DNA of 64,000 bases from Acanthosepion esculentum (taxonomy: Eukaryota; Mollusca; Cephalopoda; Sepiida; Sepiidae). The stretch is taken from NCBI GenBank assembly GCA_964036315.1, contig OZ038500.1, forward strand, positions 59,513,446 through 59,577,445, in the 5' to 3' direction. The position numbers and the translations under genes are program-made. Below are positions 1-9,245 of this stretch, piece after piece. How positions within the stretch are numbered: position 1 is the first letter of the stretch; each line of letters begins with the position of its first letter. The notes beneath the pieces were generated by a model, which had not been told where the DNA came from, ran no database searches, and saw only the letters and a program-made list of their open reading frames with translations.

Positions 1-245
1 GAAAATGAAAACAACTAGACTCATAATAGCGCGGCTGTTCCTAATTCCGGTGGTGACACTCATCCAAGCATAAATAAACCAACGGACACCCTGCCAAGAG
101 CAACGTCCTCTTTCACCAAGCCGCACCACCCAGATCATTAGAATCAGGATCAAGCATAGGTTTAAAAGTGATTTTTTGAGATTTAAATAATCTCTCATAA
201 TAATTCATCGAGTCTAGAAGAAGAATCCTTAACAGAGGGCAGAAA

Positions 246-282
246 GCACTGAACTGCCGTTTCGTCATCATCAGCAGTGCGC
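246..282 (-). ncRNA. Hammerhead-ribozyme-like core, array unit 1
   Basis: The minus strand reads GCACTG-CTGATGA-TGAC-GAAAC-GGCA-GTT-CAGTGC. The flanking hexamers GCACTG and CAGTGC pair as stem I. CUGAUGA and GAAA are the conserved core. A two-pair stem III (A-C with G-U around GGCA) precedes a permitted cleavage triplet GUU. Stem II is reduced to UGAC, so self-cleavage by this copy is doubtful. Confidence 0.6.
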
Positions 283-606
283 ATCCACTACAGAGAATCG
301 AACCCGGACCGTTACGATACAACGCAGACATTATATATTTGTGCCAGGGAGCCTCGTTGACGAAAATGAAAACAACTAGACTCATAATAGCGCGGCTGTT
401 CCTAATTCCGGTGGTGACACTCATCCAAGCATAAATAAACCAACGGACACCCTGCCAAGAGCAACGTCCTCTTTCACCAAGCCGCACCACCCAGATCATT
501 AGAATCAGGATCAAGCATAGGTTTAAAAGTGATTTTTTGAGATTTAAATAATCTCTCATAATAATTCATCGAGTCTAGAAGAAGAATCCTTAACAGAGGG
601 CAGAAA

Positions 607-643
607 GCACTGAACTGCCGTTTCGTCATCATCAGCAGTGCGC
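607..643 (-). ncRNA. Hammerhead-ribozyme-like core, array unit 2
   Basis: Same motif as in unit 1, exactly 361 bp away, with the same collapsed stem II and intact stem I hexamers. Confidence 0.6.
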
Positions 644-967
644 ATCCACTACAGAGAATCGAACCCGGACCGTTACGATACAACGCAGACATTATATATT
701 TGTGCCAGGGAGCCTCGTTGACGAAAATGAAAACAACTAGACTCATAATAGCGCGGCTGTTCCTAATTCCGGTGGTGACACTCATCCAAGCATAAATAAA
801 CCAACGGACACCCTGCCAAGAGCAATGTCCTCTTTCACCAAGCCGCACCACCCAGATCATTAGAATCAGGATCAAGCATAGGTTTAAAAGTGATTTTTTG
901 AGATTTAAATAATCTCTCATAATAATTCATCGAGTCTAGAAGAAGAATCCTTAACAGAGGGCAGAAA

Positions 968-1004
968 GCACTGAACTGCCGTTTCGTCATCATCAGCAGT
1001 GCGC
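968..1004 (-). ncRNA. Hammerhead-ribozyme-like core, array unit 3
   Basis: Third identical copy of the motif, again 361 bp on, with stem II reduced to UGAC. Confidence 0.6.
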
Positions 1005-1335
1005 ATCCACTACAGAGAATCGAACCCGGACCGTTACGATACAACGCAGACATTATATTACTGTGCCAGCGGGCCTCGGTGACGAAGTTGAAACTAACTA
1101 GACTCAATATAGCGCAGCTACCCTTAATTCCGGTGTTGATACTCATCCAGGCGTACAATATCCACCAGAACCGGTCGCAAGAACAAAGACTTCTTTCGCC
1201 AAGCCATTCCATCCAGAGCATTAGAAGCTTGATCAAGCATAGGTTTATAAGTGATAGAGATTTTTTTGAGGTTTAAATAATTTCTCATAATAATTCATCG
1301 AGTCTAGAATAAGAAACCTCAACATAATGCAGAAA

Positions 1336-1382
1336 GCACTGGATTTCCGTTTCGTCCATTTTGGGACTACTCAGGAGTGCGC
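1336..1382 (-). ncRNA. Hammerhead-ribozyme-like core with intact stem II, array unit 4
   Basis: In the diverged fourth unit stem II is complete (GTCC, loop CAAAAT, GGAC) and is followed by GAAAC. The first core box reads CTGAGTA instead of CTGATGA, and stem III has a C/A mismatch. Stem I (GCACT with AGTGC) is kept. This copy shows what units 1-3 lost. Confidence 0.6.
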
Positions 1383-1457
1383 ATCCACTACCGAGACGAA
1401 GAGACTGGGCCTTGGTGACGAAGAGGAAACGAACTAGACTATATTGCCATGCGCTGC

Positions 1458-2614
1458 ATATATAAACGCATCTAAATTATAGTAAATCTTCTATGTGTTT
1501 GCCGCGATACAACCGAAATGGTACGTAATTTCCTAACCAATTTAAAAGCATCATGTACCCTTGACCTCTCCCTTGTTCAGTATCAAATTTGTTTAAAAGT
1601 AGACAAGGGGTTCTTGAGCTATGGGTCGTCTTCTGATTTTAATGCATTTTTAATAGGAAATTCAGTATTTCTTTTCGATACATATCCTTACATATTCGCG
1701 TATATAAACAAATAATTGCATATTATATTCCAACCATTACACGTGTAAAACTAATAAACATTAATAATACATTAAATCAACTTTATTAAATAAACATAAT
1801 TATACATAACATGACATATATGTATAGAATTCACTACACTACATTAAAACATTTTTGTAAAAAAATTCTCGGGTTGTTTGGTAAATACTTGATAGGTGAA
1901 GATGTGTGTGTGTCATTGTAACAATTGTGTCTCTTTGACTTGATGATAAATAAATAGATGCACGCTGGTTTGCCGATGTTACATATTTTCAAATAAATGT
2001 GAGGAAGAACCAAGTATGTATAATAAAATATATAATTATTATTTTGAAAAAGATTACAGAGAAAAACATTAAAAACTATGTGCACAAAAAGGAGACATCT
2101 ATAATTTATGTTATTTCAATAAATATGAATTTCCCTAAGCAATTGATTGCTGTTTTTTTTTTGTTTTTTTCAAGAGATTTTTACCCTGAGGCTACCATTA
2201 CTTGAATAGAAAGGCCTTTAGTATCAATTTGTAATTCCATCCTAAAAATGGAATTTATTTCAGGGCAATATTTTCATTAAATTAATGTTTCAAATTGAAT
2301 CTAGTTTATAGTCCTGGAATAATGATAGGAGTATGACATTCTGGTTTATTTATCTATTGTTCAGTGGGTTGTTTTATAATTTAATGTTTATTTTTGATTT
2401 TCCAACTGAAATTCATTAAGAAAATATATGAACTGTTAACACTATTAAATTTATTTCAATGCTATATTAATAATTTTAATATGATGAAAATTTTATCGAT
2501 TTTTTTTCTGTTGTTCTGTGCATCACGGACTGCATTTATTTCACGAATTCTGAAAAGCTTTTCATTTATTAATGTATTATTGCGTTTGATCTACGTAATA
2601 TTCCATAATAATGA
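1458..2614. other. AT-rich stretch, no gene recognised
   Basis: Short ORFs only, with no family resemblance and no codon pattern. No repeat boundary is visible. It may be decayed repeat or intergenic DNA. Confidence 0.5.
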
Positions 2615-2935
2615 TTTGATTTGGGATGCGACCTGTGCTGATACATTTTCGACCGATAATTTGGTCCGGTCCGCCGTGGAGACAGGTTCTGTCGCACGGG
2701 ACGCGGAGATAAAAAAATAGTTAAATATTCTTGTCTTGCGGACAAATTTTTTTTTACTCCTGTGGCAGTGGATACTTCTGGGGTTATTGGCTCTCGTTCG
2801 ATAGCGTTCCTTCGGAGGGTTGGCGGGATTGCGTCTCGATTAAGGGACGAGCCTCGCGAAACGGAGTCGCTCTTACAGCGTGTATTACTGGTCATGGTGC
2901 GAGGTGATGTTTTCATTGCGGCTGGCAGAGGATAG
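2615..2935 (+). pseudogene. C-terminal fragment of a non-LTR retrotransposon polyprotein
   Basis: This island is visibly richer in GC than its flanks. One frame reads WDATCADTFSTDNLV, and after a frameshift near 2712 another reads VAVDTSGVIG, FLRRVG and SLLQRVLLVMVRG before a stop at about 2935. The order WD.TC.DT, P.AVET.G, F...LG, QR.S.A.QRGN is the usual C-terminus of LINE-type polyproteins found in many invertebrate genomes (remembered pattern). The frameshift and lack of upstream coding sequence mark it as dead. The exact LINE clade is not determined. Confidence 0.5.
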
Positions 2936-3287
2936 CAAGAAAAAATTGTAATAAAGTGATTTTCTTTGCAAGGTTTCAATAACTTGTATTGCAAAGACAA
3001 ATTAAAATATGTGTAATTAATAATAAAATTGATAATATCAAAATTTTGTATCATCAAATGCCTTTAAAAGAAACACACCGACTTTATGGGTGATCTATTC
3101 TATATATAAAAAGTTGTAGCCTCTGACTGTTTGTTATTAACTCCTCCTAGCGTTCTGGAGATAGACTCCATAACCATATATATTCTGAAACTACATTACG
3201 TAGGGTACTTGCATAAGAATATTTCATTTGGATTGTAGGTGTCCCAGTGGCCACAAACACGCCACTGAATTTTTTTCTACATTTGAT
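2936..3287. other. No gene recognised
   Basis: AT-rich DNA after the LINE fragment. A moderately structured segment at about 3105-3190 could be repeat-derived but matches nothing else in the window. Confidence 0.4.
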
Positions 3288-3289
3288 TC

Positions 3290-3810
3290 AAATTAAATTT
3301 AACTTTGAACAAGGAATGGCACCTATCCAAAACATAGAAGGAGAAAACATAGAAGGAGAACGCCAGAAGAGGGTGATCACGTCGGCAAGATCAAAATGAG
3401 ACAATATGGACGTCAAGTTGAGCAAGAAATCAGCAATCACTGGGTAGTTCCTTACGTTACATATTTGATGCGACAATTTAATTGTCATATCAATGTTGAA
3501 ATCTGCTGATCAATTCATTCAATCAAGTACTGCATCCAATACGTATCAAAGGGATCAGATCAAGCTATTTTTGCACAAACCCCTTATGAAAAGGTTTTCC
3601 CTTTCATTTAAATTAAATTTAAATTTGATCAAAGGAATAACTCCAAATTAAAATATAGTATAAACTCAGAATACTGAGGTTACATTGGCAAGATCACTGA
3701 GTAATATTGAATTTAAATTTGAGCAAGGGAATGAGTCCTATCCAAAATATGGAAGGAGAAAGCTAGAAGATGGAGGTCACATCGGCCAGATCATTGCCTA
3801 TTAGTGAAAT
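3290..3810 (+). repeat. Three degenerate copies of a ~95-bp sequence
   Basis: Segments at about 3294-3393, 3603-3700 and 3707-3802 share the order AATTTAAATTTGA.CAA.GGAAT, CCTATCCAAAA, AGAAGGAGAA and CATCGGCAAGATCA. Copies two and three are adjacent; the first is about 200 bp away. The spacing suggests an old tandem expansion partly broken up. Confidence 0.55.
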
Positions 3811-4975
3811 GCATCATTTTTCTCAACAAATTATGACAATGTTTTAAAATCAATCATCCTTTATTTACAAAGAATGTGTGACACTCAGCAAGGCGCGGTT
3901 TAATTCGGCTAGTACATAATAAATTTAAAAACAAGATTCAGCATATAGCGATTTGTATTGTTATGGATTTATGGATGTATAGACTGAAATACCAATTTCT
4001 TAGAGTATGAAACTAACAGGCTTATCAAATTTCTCAGTTCCAATTTGCCAACTTAATAGATGCCAATAAAAATTAATCATTCTAACAATATATTCCCCCT
4101 TTTTATATACTTAATAAGCTAAGCTACAGACACTGGATCGGTGGTTATTTGAAGTGAACGCTGCTGTTTTAATTACGAATATTGCCGAAGACAGTTCGAT
4201 ATTGCAGATGGCTTGATGTAACGGCGATTGCAAGGTCCGGGTTAAATTAGGTTATACAATAAGCTTCTGGCAGTAGGATAAAAAGAAACTGTCTTCAAGA
4301 CGTTATCGCACGTGTTTGTCACGCATGCGCATTTAAGCATTACGTGGCTCATTTTCGATTTGAGCCGCAAGAGCATACTAGAAAAGGAATCTTCCAACTC
4401 GACTACTCTAAATTTCTGGTATAATTTCAACTACCTAAAGTCAATTTTATAAAATAATTATAGGTTTACTTTCTGAAGAACGTTAATGGGGTAAATATTA
4501 TTTTAATTGATTTTCCCAAGTTATAAAAAATGAGAGATGTTATATCTCGTGCAAGATATAATAAACAAAGTAACCCGAATGTAGGTTTTCAATAATAAGT
4601 TTATAATCGGAGGTAGTACAGAGACAGAGTCGAGAGTATGCTAAACCTCAATAGGTGTTAACAAACGAAGTCCCTCTTGACTGTCTGCTGTGGTCGTACT
4701 TAATCGGCAAACAGTCCGTCCATTATCGTGAATGGGGAAGTTGGGTTATACCATCACAACAAGAGATAAAGAAACTGAAAATAGGGTAGGTTGCATTAGT
4801 GGTACAACAATTTGACATGCAATAAATGCAAAATATTCGACGACACTGTCAGATCTAGACTCAAATATGGATGTCAAGCATGGTGTCTAACTTGTTAAGA
4901 AATATTTAAACTGTTAAAATTGGCTTGAAACGAATTAATCCTACCAAATTACAAAAGACACAATTTTTCAATACT
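3811..4975. other. No gene recognised
   Basis: Only short ORFs without recognisable motifs. A stretch at about 4600-4800 looks less AT-rich but matches no known domain or other segment here. Confidence 0.4.
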
Positions 4976-5150
4976 TCTCCGGTACTCGTACGTCCAATGA
5001 CATTAAGCACGGCCGAGTCTGGTGAGTACATACAGGGCTAACCGCTTGTGAATACCAGGTGCTGTAAGCCTGGATGTGCTGGTGGAGTAATGGATAATGG
5101 CTAAATGTTAATCGGAGAGCGGAGTTCCAGTATAGGCTGCAAACAAGGAG
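4976..5150 (+). repeat. 5S-rRNA-derived SINE, partial head (5S-SINE)
   Basis: Contains ACCGCTTGTGAATACCAGG and TGCTGTAAGCCTGGATGTG, the diverged 3' part of animal 5S rRNA (GACCGCCTGGGAATACC.GGTGCTGTA). It continues into the GGAGTAATGGATAATGG and AATCGGAGAGC segment shared with the other 5S-SINE copies. The first half of 5S and the usual tail are missing. Confidence 0.65.
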
Positions 5151-5151
5151 G

Positions 5152-5497
5152 ATGCTCATACTTAACACCAGAAAGAGGTAGCTGAAGTTTCTGGGACATA
5201 TAATGAGGAAGGAGGGCCTGGAGAATCTGATACTCGCGGTTTGAATAGAGGGAAAGAGAGACAAGGGAAAACAACGCATAAAAAAACCTAGTGGGCTTAA
5301 GCAAGTGATAAGAGAAAGTGGTCTGTGGGGAGGAAACAGAGGGAAGGAACTAGTTGAGAGCCATGATCGCCTATATCCTGAAAAAAACATGGAACATAAA
5401 AAGAAGTTCAGTTTTGACTGTGTTCAATACCAGCATGTCGATTCTCCTTTAAATGCGAAAATTAGGTCAGAGAAGATATCAGCTGTCAGGCACTAAT
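5152..5497 (+). pseudogene. RTE-like LINE, C-terminal end of reverse transcriptase ORF
   Basis: One frame reads KFLGHIMRKEGLENLIL and then IEGKR; later frames give WLRAMIAY-like residues. The run FLGH..RKEGLENL, GHIEGKR..G, R..I is the conserved end of RTE-type and related LINE polymerases. Stops and frame changes break it. The same terminal segment recurs near 13300, 36890, 49550, 51030 and 62600, so this is the commonest LINE tail in the window. It directly follows a partial 5S-SINE. Confidence 0.7.
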
Positions 5498-5505
5498 GAT
5501 TTGGA

Positions 5506-5885
5506 CGGCTTACGGTCATATCACGTTGAAATTGCCAGTCCCTGTAAGATGACCGAAGTTAGCTAAGGTCGAGCTTGGCCAGTACCTAGCCGGGTGGCCA
5601 AGTGGAAATCCAAAGTGCTGTAAGCTTGGATGTGGTAGTAGTGTAATGGATAATGGTTCGCTTCCAGTCGGGTTTGTCATATTCAATTGCACACAAATCC
5701 ACTTGGGAAAGGTATAGAACCACCTTTTCTTCCTCAAGTATGGGTTAATTAGTTGGACTTGTTGCAGTAAATTGTTATTATATCCAACAAAAGTCTTACA
5801 ATCCAAAAACATTTTCTGGGTTTAAATGACCTGCAAAAGGTTGATAAGTACTAAAAAACAAACGAACCAATCAACCAATCTTGAA
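5506..5885 (+). repeat. 5S-rRNA-derived SINE, full length
   Basis: The head follows animal 5S rRNA from its 5' end: GGCTTACGGTCATATCACG, TTGAAATTGCCAGT, GATGACCGAAGTTAGCTAAG and GTGCTGTAAGCTTGGATGTG. A body with GGGTTAATTAGTTGGACTTG and a tail with TTAAATGACC, GTTGATAAG and (CAAT)n-like ends follow. The internal Pol III promoter of 5S lies inside the head. It is a SINE, not a 5S gene, because of its divergence and its extra body and tail. Confidence 0.85.
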
Positions 5886-6045
5886 CGTTTCCAAAAGGAA
5901 CAACAAAAATATTTAGTAAATGTTACTTGAAATAAATATATATATATAATTAAACTGTTTTCTTTCATCACTAACAAAAAAAATTAATACCAGAAAAAGC
6001 GATAACAGTTAGTAAGCTTGAGAAACCCATTATGAAAAAAGATTT

Positions 6046-7100
6046 TAAAAAAATTTAAACCAACAGTAGGTGAACTCTCCGATCAATGAATGCCGAATGT
6101 CCTGGGTATGACGATAAACTACACCCGCCAGCAAGGCCTCTGATCGGGAGGTTTGTGTAGAGTGGAACAACCTCTTAATTACTGTTGTATCAGAGGTCCA
6201 CCCTGACTCTGGTTGGTAGCACCTGTTAGGGTGCCATCTATGGGCAAATAGTGAACCCCCCAAAGTATAAAAATAGATTTTTATAGTACAAATACCAGCA
6301 AAATATTTTTATATATATAAAAAAACATTACCAATGATACGTATTTGTAGTAGAATTACCAACAATACAGTTTTAAAGCAGAATGACCAACAATACATTT
6401 TATAACAAAATGACCAACAATACATTTTATAACAAAATGACCAACAATACAGTTCATCTGTAGTTGAAGGAATACAATTGCGTTCGAAATATATTTTAAA
6501 GAAATATATTTATAAATATATATATATAAATACAGTGTAACCCGGATATAAGAGAGTTGTCGGGACCGGATGCGAAGTCTCTTATATCCGGGTTTCTCTT
6601 ATATCCGGGTTTTGTCTATTATATATACATTAACACAGGCTCTAATTTGGGACCAGAGAAAATCTATCTTATATCCGGGTTTCTCTTATATCCGGGTATC
6701 TTATATCCGGGTAACACTGTATATGATATTTTATAATATATAATATATATTTTATAATATATATAATATATATATATATATAATACAATATATATAATAT
6801 ATATATATGATATATTTTATAATACATAATATAAATAATATATATATATAAATATACATTTTTAAGAAATATATATTTTTAAGAAATATACTTATGTAAA
6901 TATATTTATATATTTAAAGAATGATATTTTGAAGAAGAATTATCGACAATAAATTTTATAGAAAAATCACCAACAATACATTTTATCTGTAGTTGAAGGC
7001 ATAAACGTCTGTTCAAAATATTTAGATTTCGGCATTAAATAACTCATAGATCTTGATATGCCGCTAAACAAAATCAACAAACCAACCGAATGTTACCAGT
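6046..7100 (+). repeat. SINE2 family copy, expanded and interrupted by a MITE
   Basis: The head carries ACGATAAACTACA, AGCAAGGCCTCTGATC, AACCTCTTAATTACTG, GTCCACCCTGACTC and GCACCTGTTAGGGTG, shared with seven other segments here. The 3' half is a variable run of ACCAACAATACATTTTATA-like units. The tail at 7033-7093 is GGCATTAAATAACTCATAG, TTGATATGCCG and an AACC-rich end. A 191-bp TA-flanked MITE and long (TA)n stretches lie inside, so the copy is about three times normal length. Confidence 0.7.
6531..6721 (+). mobile_element. MITE with CAGTGTAACCCGGATATAAGA inverted ends (pogo/Tigger-like)
   Basis: The left end is CAGTGTAACCCGGATATAAG; the right end is its inverted match TCTTATATCCGGGTAACACTG. 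TA lies on both outer edges (6531-6532 and 6720-6721), as expected for Tc1/mariner-superfamily insertion. The inside repeats CTTATATCCGGGT several times. It has no coding capacity. It lies within a SINE2, so it inserted later. Confidence 0.8.
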
Positions 7101-7429
7101 CTGGAAACAATTAATATTACTATTACATTAATAGAAAAGCTTTTAGTGATTTTCCTTCACTCATTTCCACTGTTTATAATATATTTACCGCCACTCGACC
7201 GGACGGGGCCCCAAGACAAGTGATCTCGAGGCCACGATGTGGGTTCGAGGTTTCGATGTTCACTGAGTCCTGCAAATTTGCATCAGTTCTCGCGGCTGGC
7301 CTTGCTCTTCATCAACTGACGAGCCGATTGACCCCGTCCAGCACGAAGTCACAAGTCATCGTGACCGAGGGTTTGGGCGTGCTAGCTTTATTCAGACTGT
7401 TGATCACGCTAGATAACACGCTCCCTTCC
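7101..7429. other. No gene recognised
   Basis: A GC-richer segment at about 7190-7440 has one 74-codon ORF on the plus strand with no motif I know. It may be LINE-derived. Confidence 0.35.
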
Positions 7430-7620
7430 AGAAACTGTAACTAAGGTCCGCTCAGCATATTTGCAGTATAAACCATAGGTGGCCTTTGTGGGATTTGAAC
7501 AAACACAAACGGGCTTGAGCAGGCGTATGCAATGGGGATTCGCTAGCCGCCCTAGTAGACTGGAATCCTTGCATTCGAATGGCTGCGCCCTTTGCATTAT
7601 ATTAACGCTTTCTTGCCAAA
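7430..7620 (-). repeat. Dispersed repeat shared with 16485-16612
   Basis: CTTCCAGAAACT, CAGCATA, TGAGCAGGC, TGCAATGGGGATT and CTAGCC occur in the same order near 16490-16600. The minus strand has a Pol III B-box-like GTTCAAATCCCAC, but no cloverleaf can be drawn, so it is not a tRNA gene. It may be part of a LINE or an unclassified SINE. Confidence 0.45.
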
Positions 7621-7744
7621 AGAAGTGTAAAAGATTCGGCCCTAGAAATATATGACCCCTGCCATGTTTATTTTTACCGGTGTAAGAATAGGATCAAAAT
7701 GGAGTATATCTGCCATGCCTGTGTTGGAGATATTTTCGTCCTGT

Positions 7745-7975
7745 TAATTTCGATTCTACAATCTCTTTTTCCACAGACGCAGCCTCACCGGCCTGTTGGT
7801 ACTGTATCACTATTTCTGCAGCAAAACCTCCGTTGTTTAGTTCCACCAGTCCAAAACTTTTGCGGCTTGGCCTATCCGTGCCACTTCCACTGCGTCAAAT
7901 CACCCTCGTTTACCCCGTGTAAAAGAATTCAATCAGCTTTTTCCCAATAATTGCTGCTTAGTGGAACTAAAGAAG
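7745..7975 (+). pseudogene. LINE C-terminal fragment (HRRSLTGL...YHYF type)
   Basis: One frame gives FFHRRSLTGLLVLYHYF then FAAWPIRA. This matches the L.HRR.VA.L..YRYF...LVPP segment that ends many CR1/Jockey-like LINE polymerases and is repeated in this window at 12880, 22450 and 58735. There is a stop in the middle and nothing upstream, so it is a 5'-truncated remnant. Confidence 0.55.
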
Positions 7976-8179
7976 CTTCTTTAAAGACTAAAATTTTAAC
8001 TTCTTTTTGTCAGTGGTCAGTCTTTATCTATCCCTCATACATATAACCTTCACTCACGTGGTAAGAATGAATGGGCACTGGAAGAAGTTTTGCTTAACTG
8101 AACACCATCAGAGATACTTTTTTAATAAGGATCGTATTTTTAGGTACAGGGACAAAATGATTGATTAATGAAAAATGAT

Positions 8180-8490
8180 TGATTGATTTGTTTGTTTAAC
8201 TACATTTCAACTCCCTACGGGTCATTTAAGGCCGAAATCTAATTTACTTGGGAACTTTGAAATAATAAAAATATAATATACGTTATTCTGCTTTCAAAAT
8301 TGAACACATGGCAGATGTTTCCCAGCCTTTGTGCATAAATATGTTTATGTGGACTTGATTACTAGAGGTGTCGATACGTGTATTTTATGTTGTAGTTTGT
8401 TGAAGTTATATTTTCGAATTCAGTCTGATTTCTTTAAGTAAGTATCGGTTATTATATTAACTAATGTCATGAAAGAGTTCTTTCGTGTTC
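8180..8490 (-). repeat. Unclassified interspersed repeat R1
   Basis: The sequence from CTTGGGAACTTTGAAATAAT through TTCTGCTTTC and ATTACTAGAGG to GTCATGAAAGAGTTCTT recurs in the same order at 33425-33540 and 33953-34110, where a 5S-SINE splits it. Its left end carries the SINE-like TCAACTCC...GGCCGAAATCT tail on the minus strand. No coding capacity. Confidence 0.6.
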
Positions 8491-8504
8491 GTTGTTTGGC
8501 TGGT

Positions 8505-8560
8505 TGATTTTAGTTGGCGGCATATCAACCTCTATGGGTTATTTAATGCCAAAACCTTAA
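8505..8560 (-). repeat. Isolated SINE tail
   Basis: Minus-strand GGCATTAAATAACCCATAG, TTGATATGCCGCC and an AACC-rich end; it is the shared 3' tail of the 5S-SINE and SINE2 without a head. Confidence 0.65.
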
Positions 8561-8585
8561 TATTATGTACGTAATTGTATGCTTT

Positions 8586-8639
8586 CAACTACAGATATTT
8601 TGTACACAGTTATATACTTTCAGCGTAAAGGTATGTCTT

Positions 8640-8640
<1 letters not shown>
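8586..8640 (+). repeat. Left copy of a ~54-bp direct repeat
   Basis: Contains TTTTGTACACAGTTATATAC and GTAAAGGTATGTCTTA; repeated at 8920-8973 with few changes. The pair brackets the hairpin element and its (TA)n tract. Confidence 0.75.

Positions 8641-8698
<58 letters not shown>
8641..8698. repeat. (CA)n(TA)n microsatellite
   Basis: A short (CA)n followed by (TA)n directly before the hairpin element flank. Confidence 0.9.
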
Positions 8699-8700
<2 letters not shown>

Positions 8701-8902
8701 GAAATATAGTCTTAAAGTGTGCTATATTTATGGGATAAAGTGCTCAATATCAGAGATAGAGAGTGTATAAATATAAAAGTGGACATGGAAGTCAGCACTT
8801 AGAGGCGACAGTCTGTTTCAGGCTAGTGCAATCGCCTGACAATTGCACTAGAATGAAACAGACTGTCGCCTCTAAGTGCTGACTTCCATGTCCACTTTTA
8901 TA
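8699..8902 (-). mobile_element. Hairpin (palindromic) element, full copy A with one-sided flank
   Basis: Arms at 8772-8832 and 8842-8902 are 61 nt and pair with only two mismatches around a 9-nt loop. The arms contain CACTTAGAGGCGACAGTCTG. A one-sided flank at 8699-8771 (AAGTGTGCTATATTTATGGG, CTCAATATCAGAGATAGAG) lies outside the left arm only. (TA)n abuts both outer edges. No ORF is present. The same unit occurs, inverted, at 29137-29351, and as halves at 21771 and 54282. It could be a snap-back MITE or a non-coding palindromic element; the mobilising enzyme is unknown. Confidence 0.75.
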
Positions 8903-8919
8903 TATATATATATATACTA

Positions 8920-8969
8920 CAACTACAATATTTTGTACACAGTTATATACTTTCAACGTAAAGGTATGT

Positions 8970-8973
<4 letters not shown>
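8920..8973 (+). repeat. Right copy of the ~54-bp direct repeat
   Basis: Near-identical to 8586-8640 and again followed at once by (TA)n. Confidence 0.75.

Positions 8974-9046
<73 letters not shown>
8973..9046. repeat. (TA)n microsatellite
   Basis: About 37 pure TA units joined directly to a SINE2 3' portion. Confidence 0.95.
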
Positions 9047-9050
<4 letters not shown>

Positions 9051-9245
9051 TGTAGATATAAAATGTATTGTTGGTAATTTTACTATAAAAATATGTTGTT
9101 TCAGTATCTGCCCATGGCTGGGACCCCGGCAGTTCATACCCCGGCGGGTCAGGGTGGAGCTGGAAACAACAGAAAATAAGAGGTGTCTCCAATCTCCTTC
9201 ACACCTCCAATCTCCCAATCAGAAGCCTTGCTGACAGATGTAGTT
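9047..9245 (-). repeat. SINE2 copy, tail truncated
   Basis: Minus-strand head with AAACTACATCTGTCAGCAAG, GGCTTCTGATTGGGAG, TCCACCCTGACCC and ATGGGCAGATAC, then TACCAACAATACATTTTATA. The normal tail is replaced by (TA)n. Confidence 0.75.

Larger units (their letters stand above)
1..1457 (-). repeat. 361-bp tandem array of a tRNA-derived SINE unit carrying a hammerhead-like core
   Basis: Units begin near positions 1, 362, 723 and 1084, with the start of a fifth at about 1417. The array may extend left of the window. The first three units are almost identical; one visible difference is near 826. The fourth is clearly diverged. Read on the minus strand, each unit has a tRNA-like B box (GGTTCGATTCT, for example at 294-304), then a CTGATGA...GAAAC hammerhead core about 20 bp downstream, then a non-coding body. 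A degenerate A box lies upstream of the B box and is clearer in the dispersed monomer at 28283-28650. Open frames of 133-148 codons repeat only because the DNA repeats. A tandem array of a ribozyme-bearing unit resembles Schistosoma Sm-alpha elements and animal retrozymes (family knowledge); the link to those is inference. Confidence 0.8.

Noticed and set aside
113..1236. Three similar ORFs of 133-148 codons on the minus strand
   Set aside because: They arise because the 361-bp DNA unit repeats; they overlap the tRNA-like promoter and ribozyme core of a non-coding SINE.
2569..3057. 162-codon minus-strand ORF with Arg/Ser-rich sequence
   Set aside because: It is the antisense shadow of the LINE C-terminal fragment read on the plus strand.
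7460..7560. tRNA gene on the minus strand
   Set aside because: A B-box-like GTTCAAATCCCAC is present, but no acceptor or anticodon stem can be formed, and the segment recurs near 16500.
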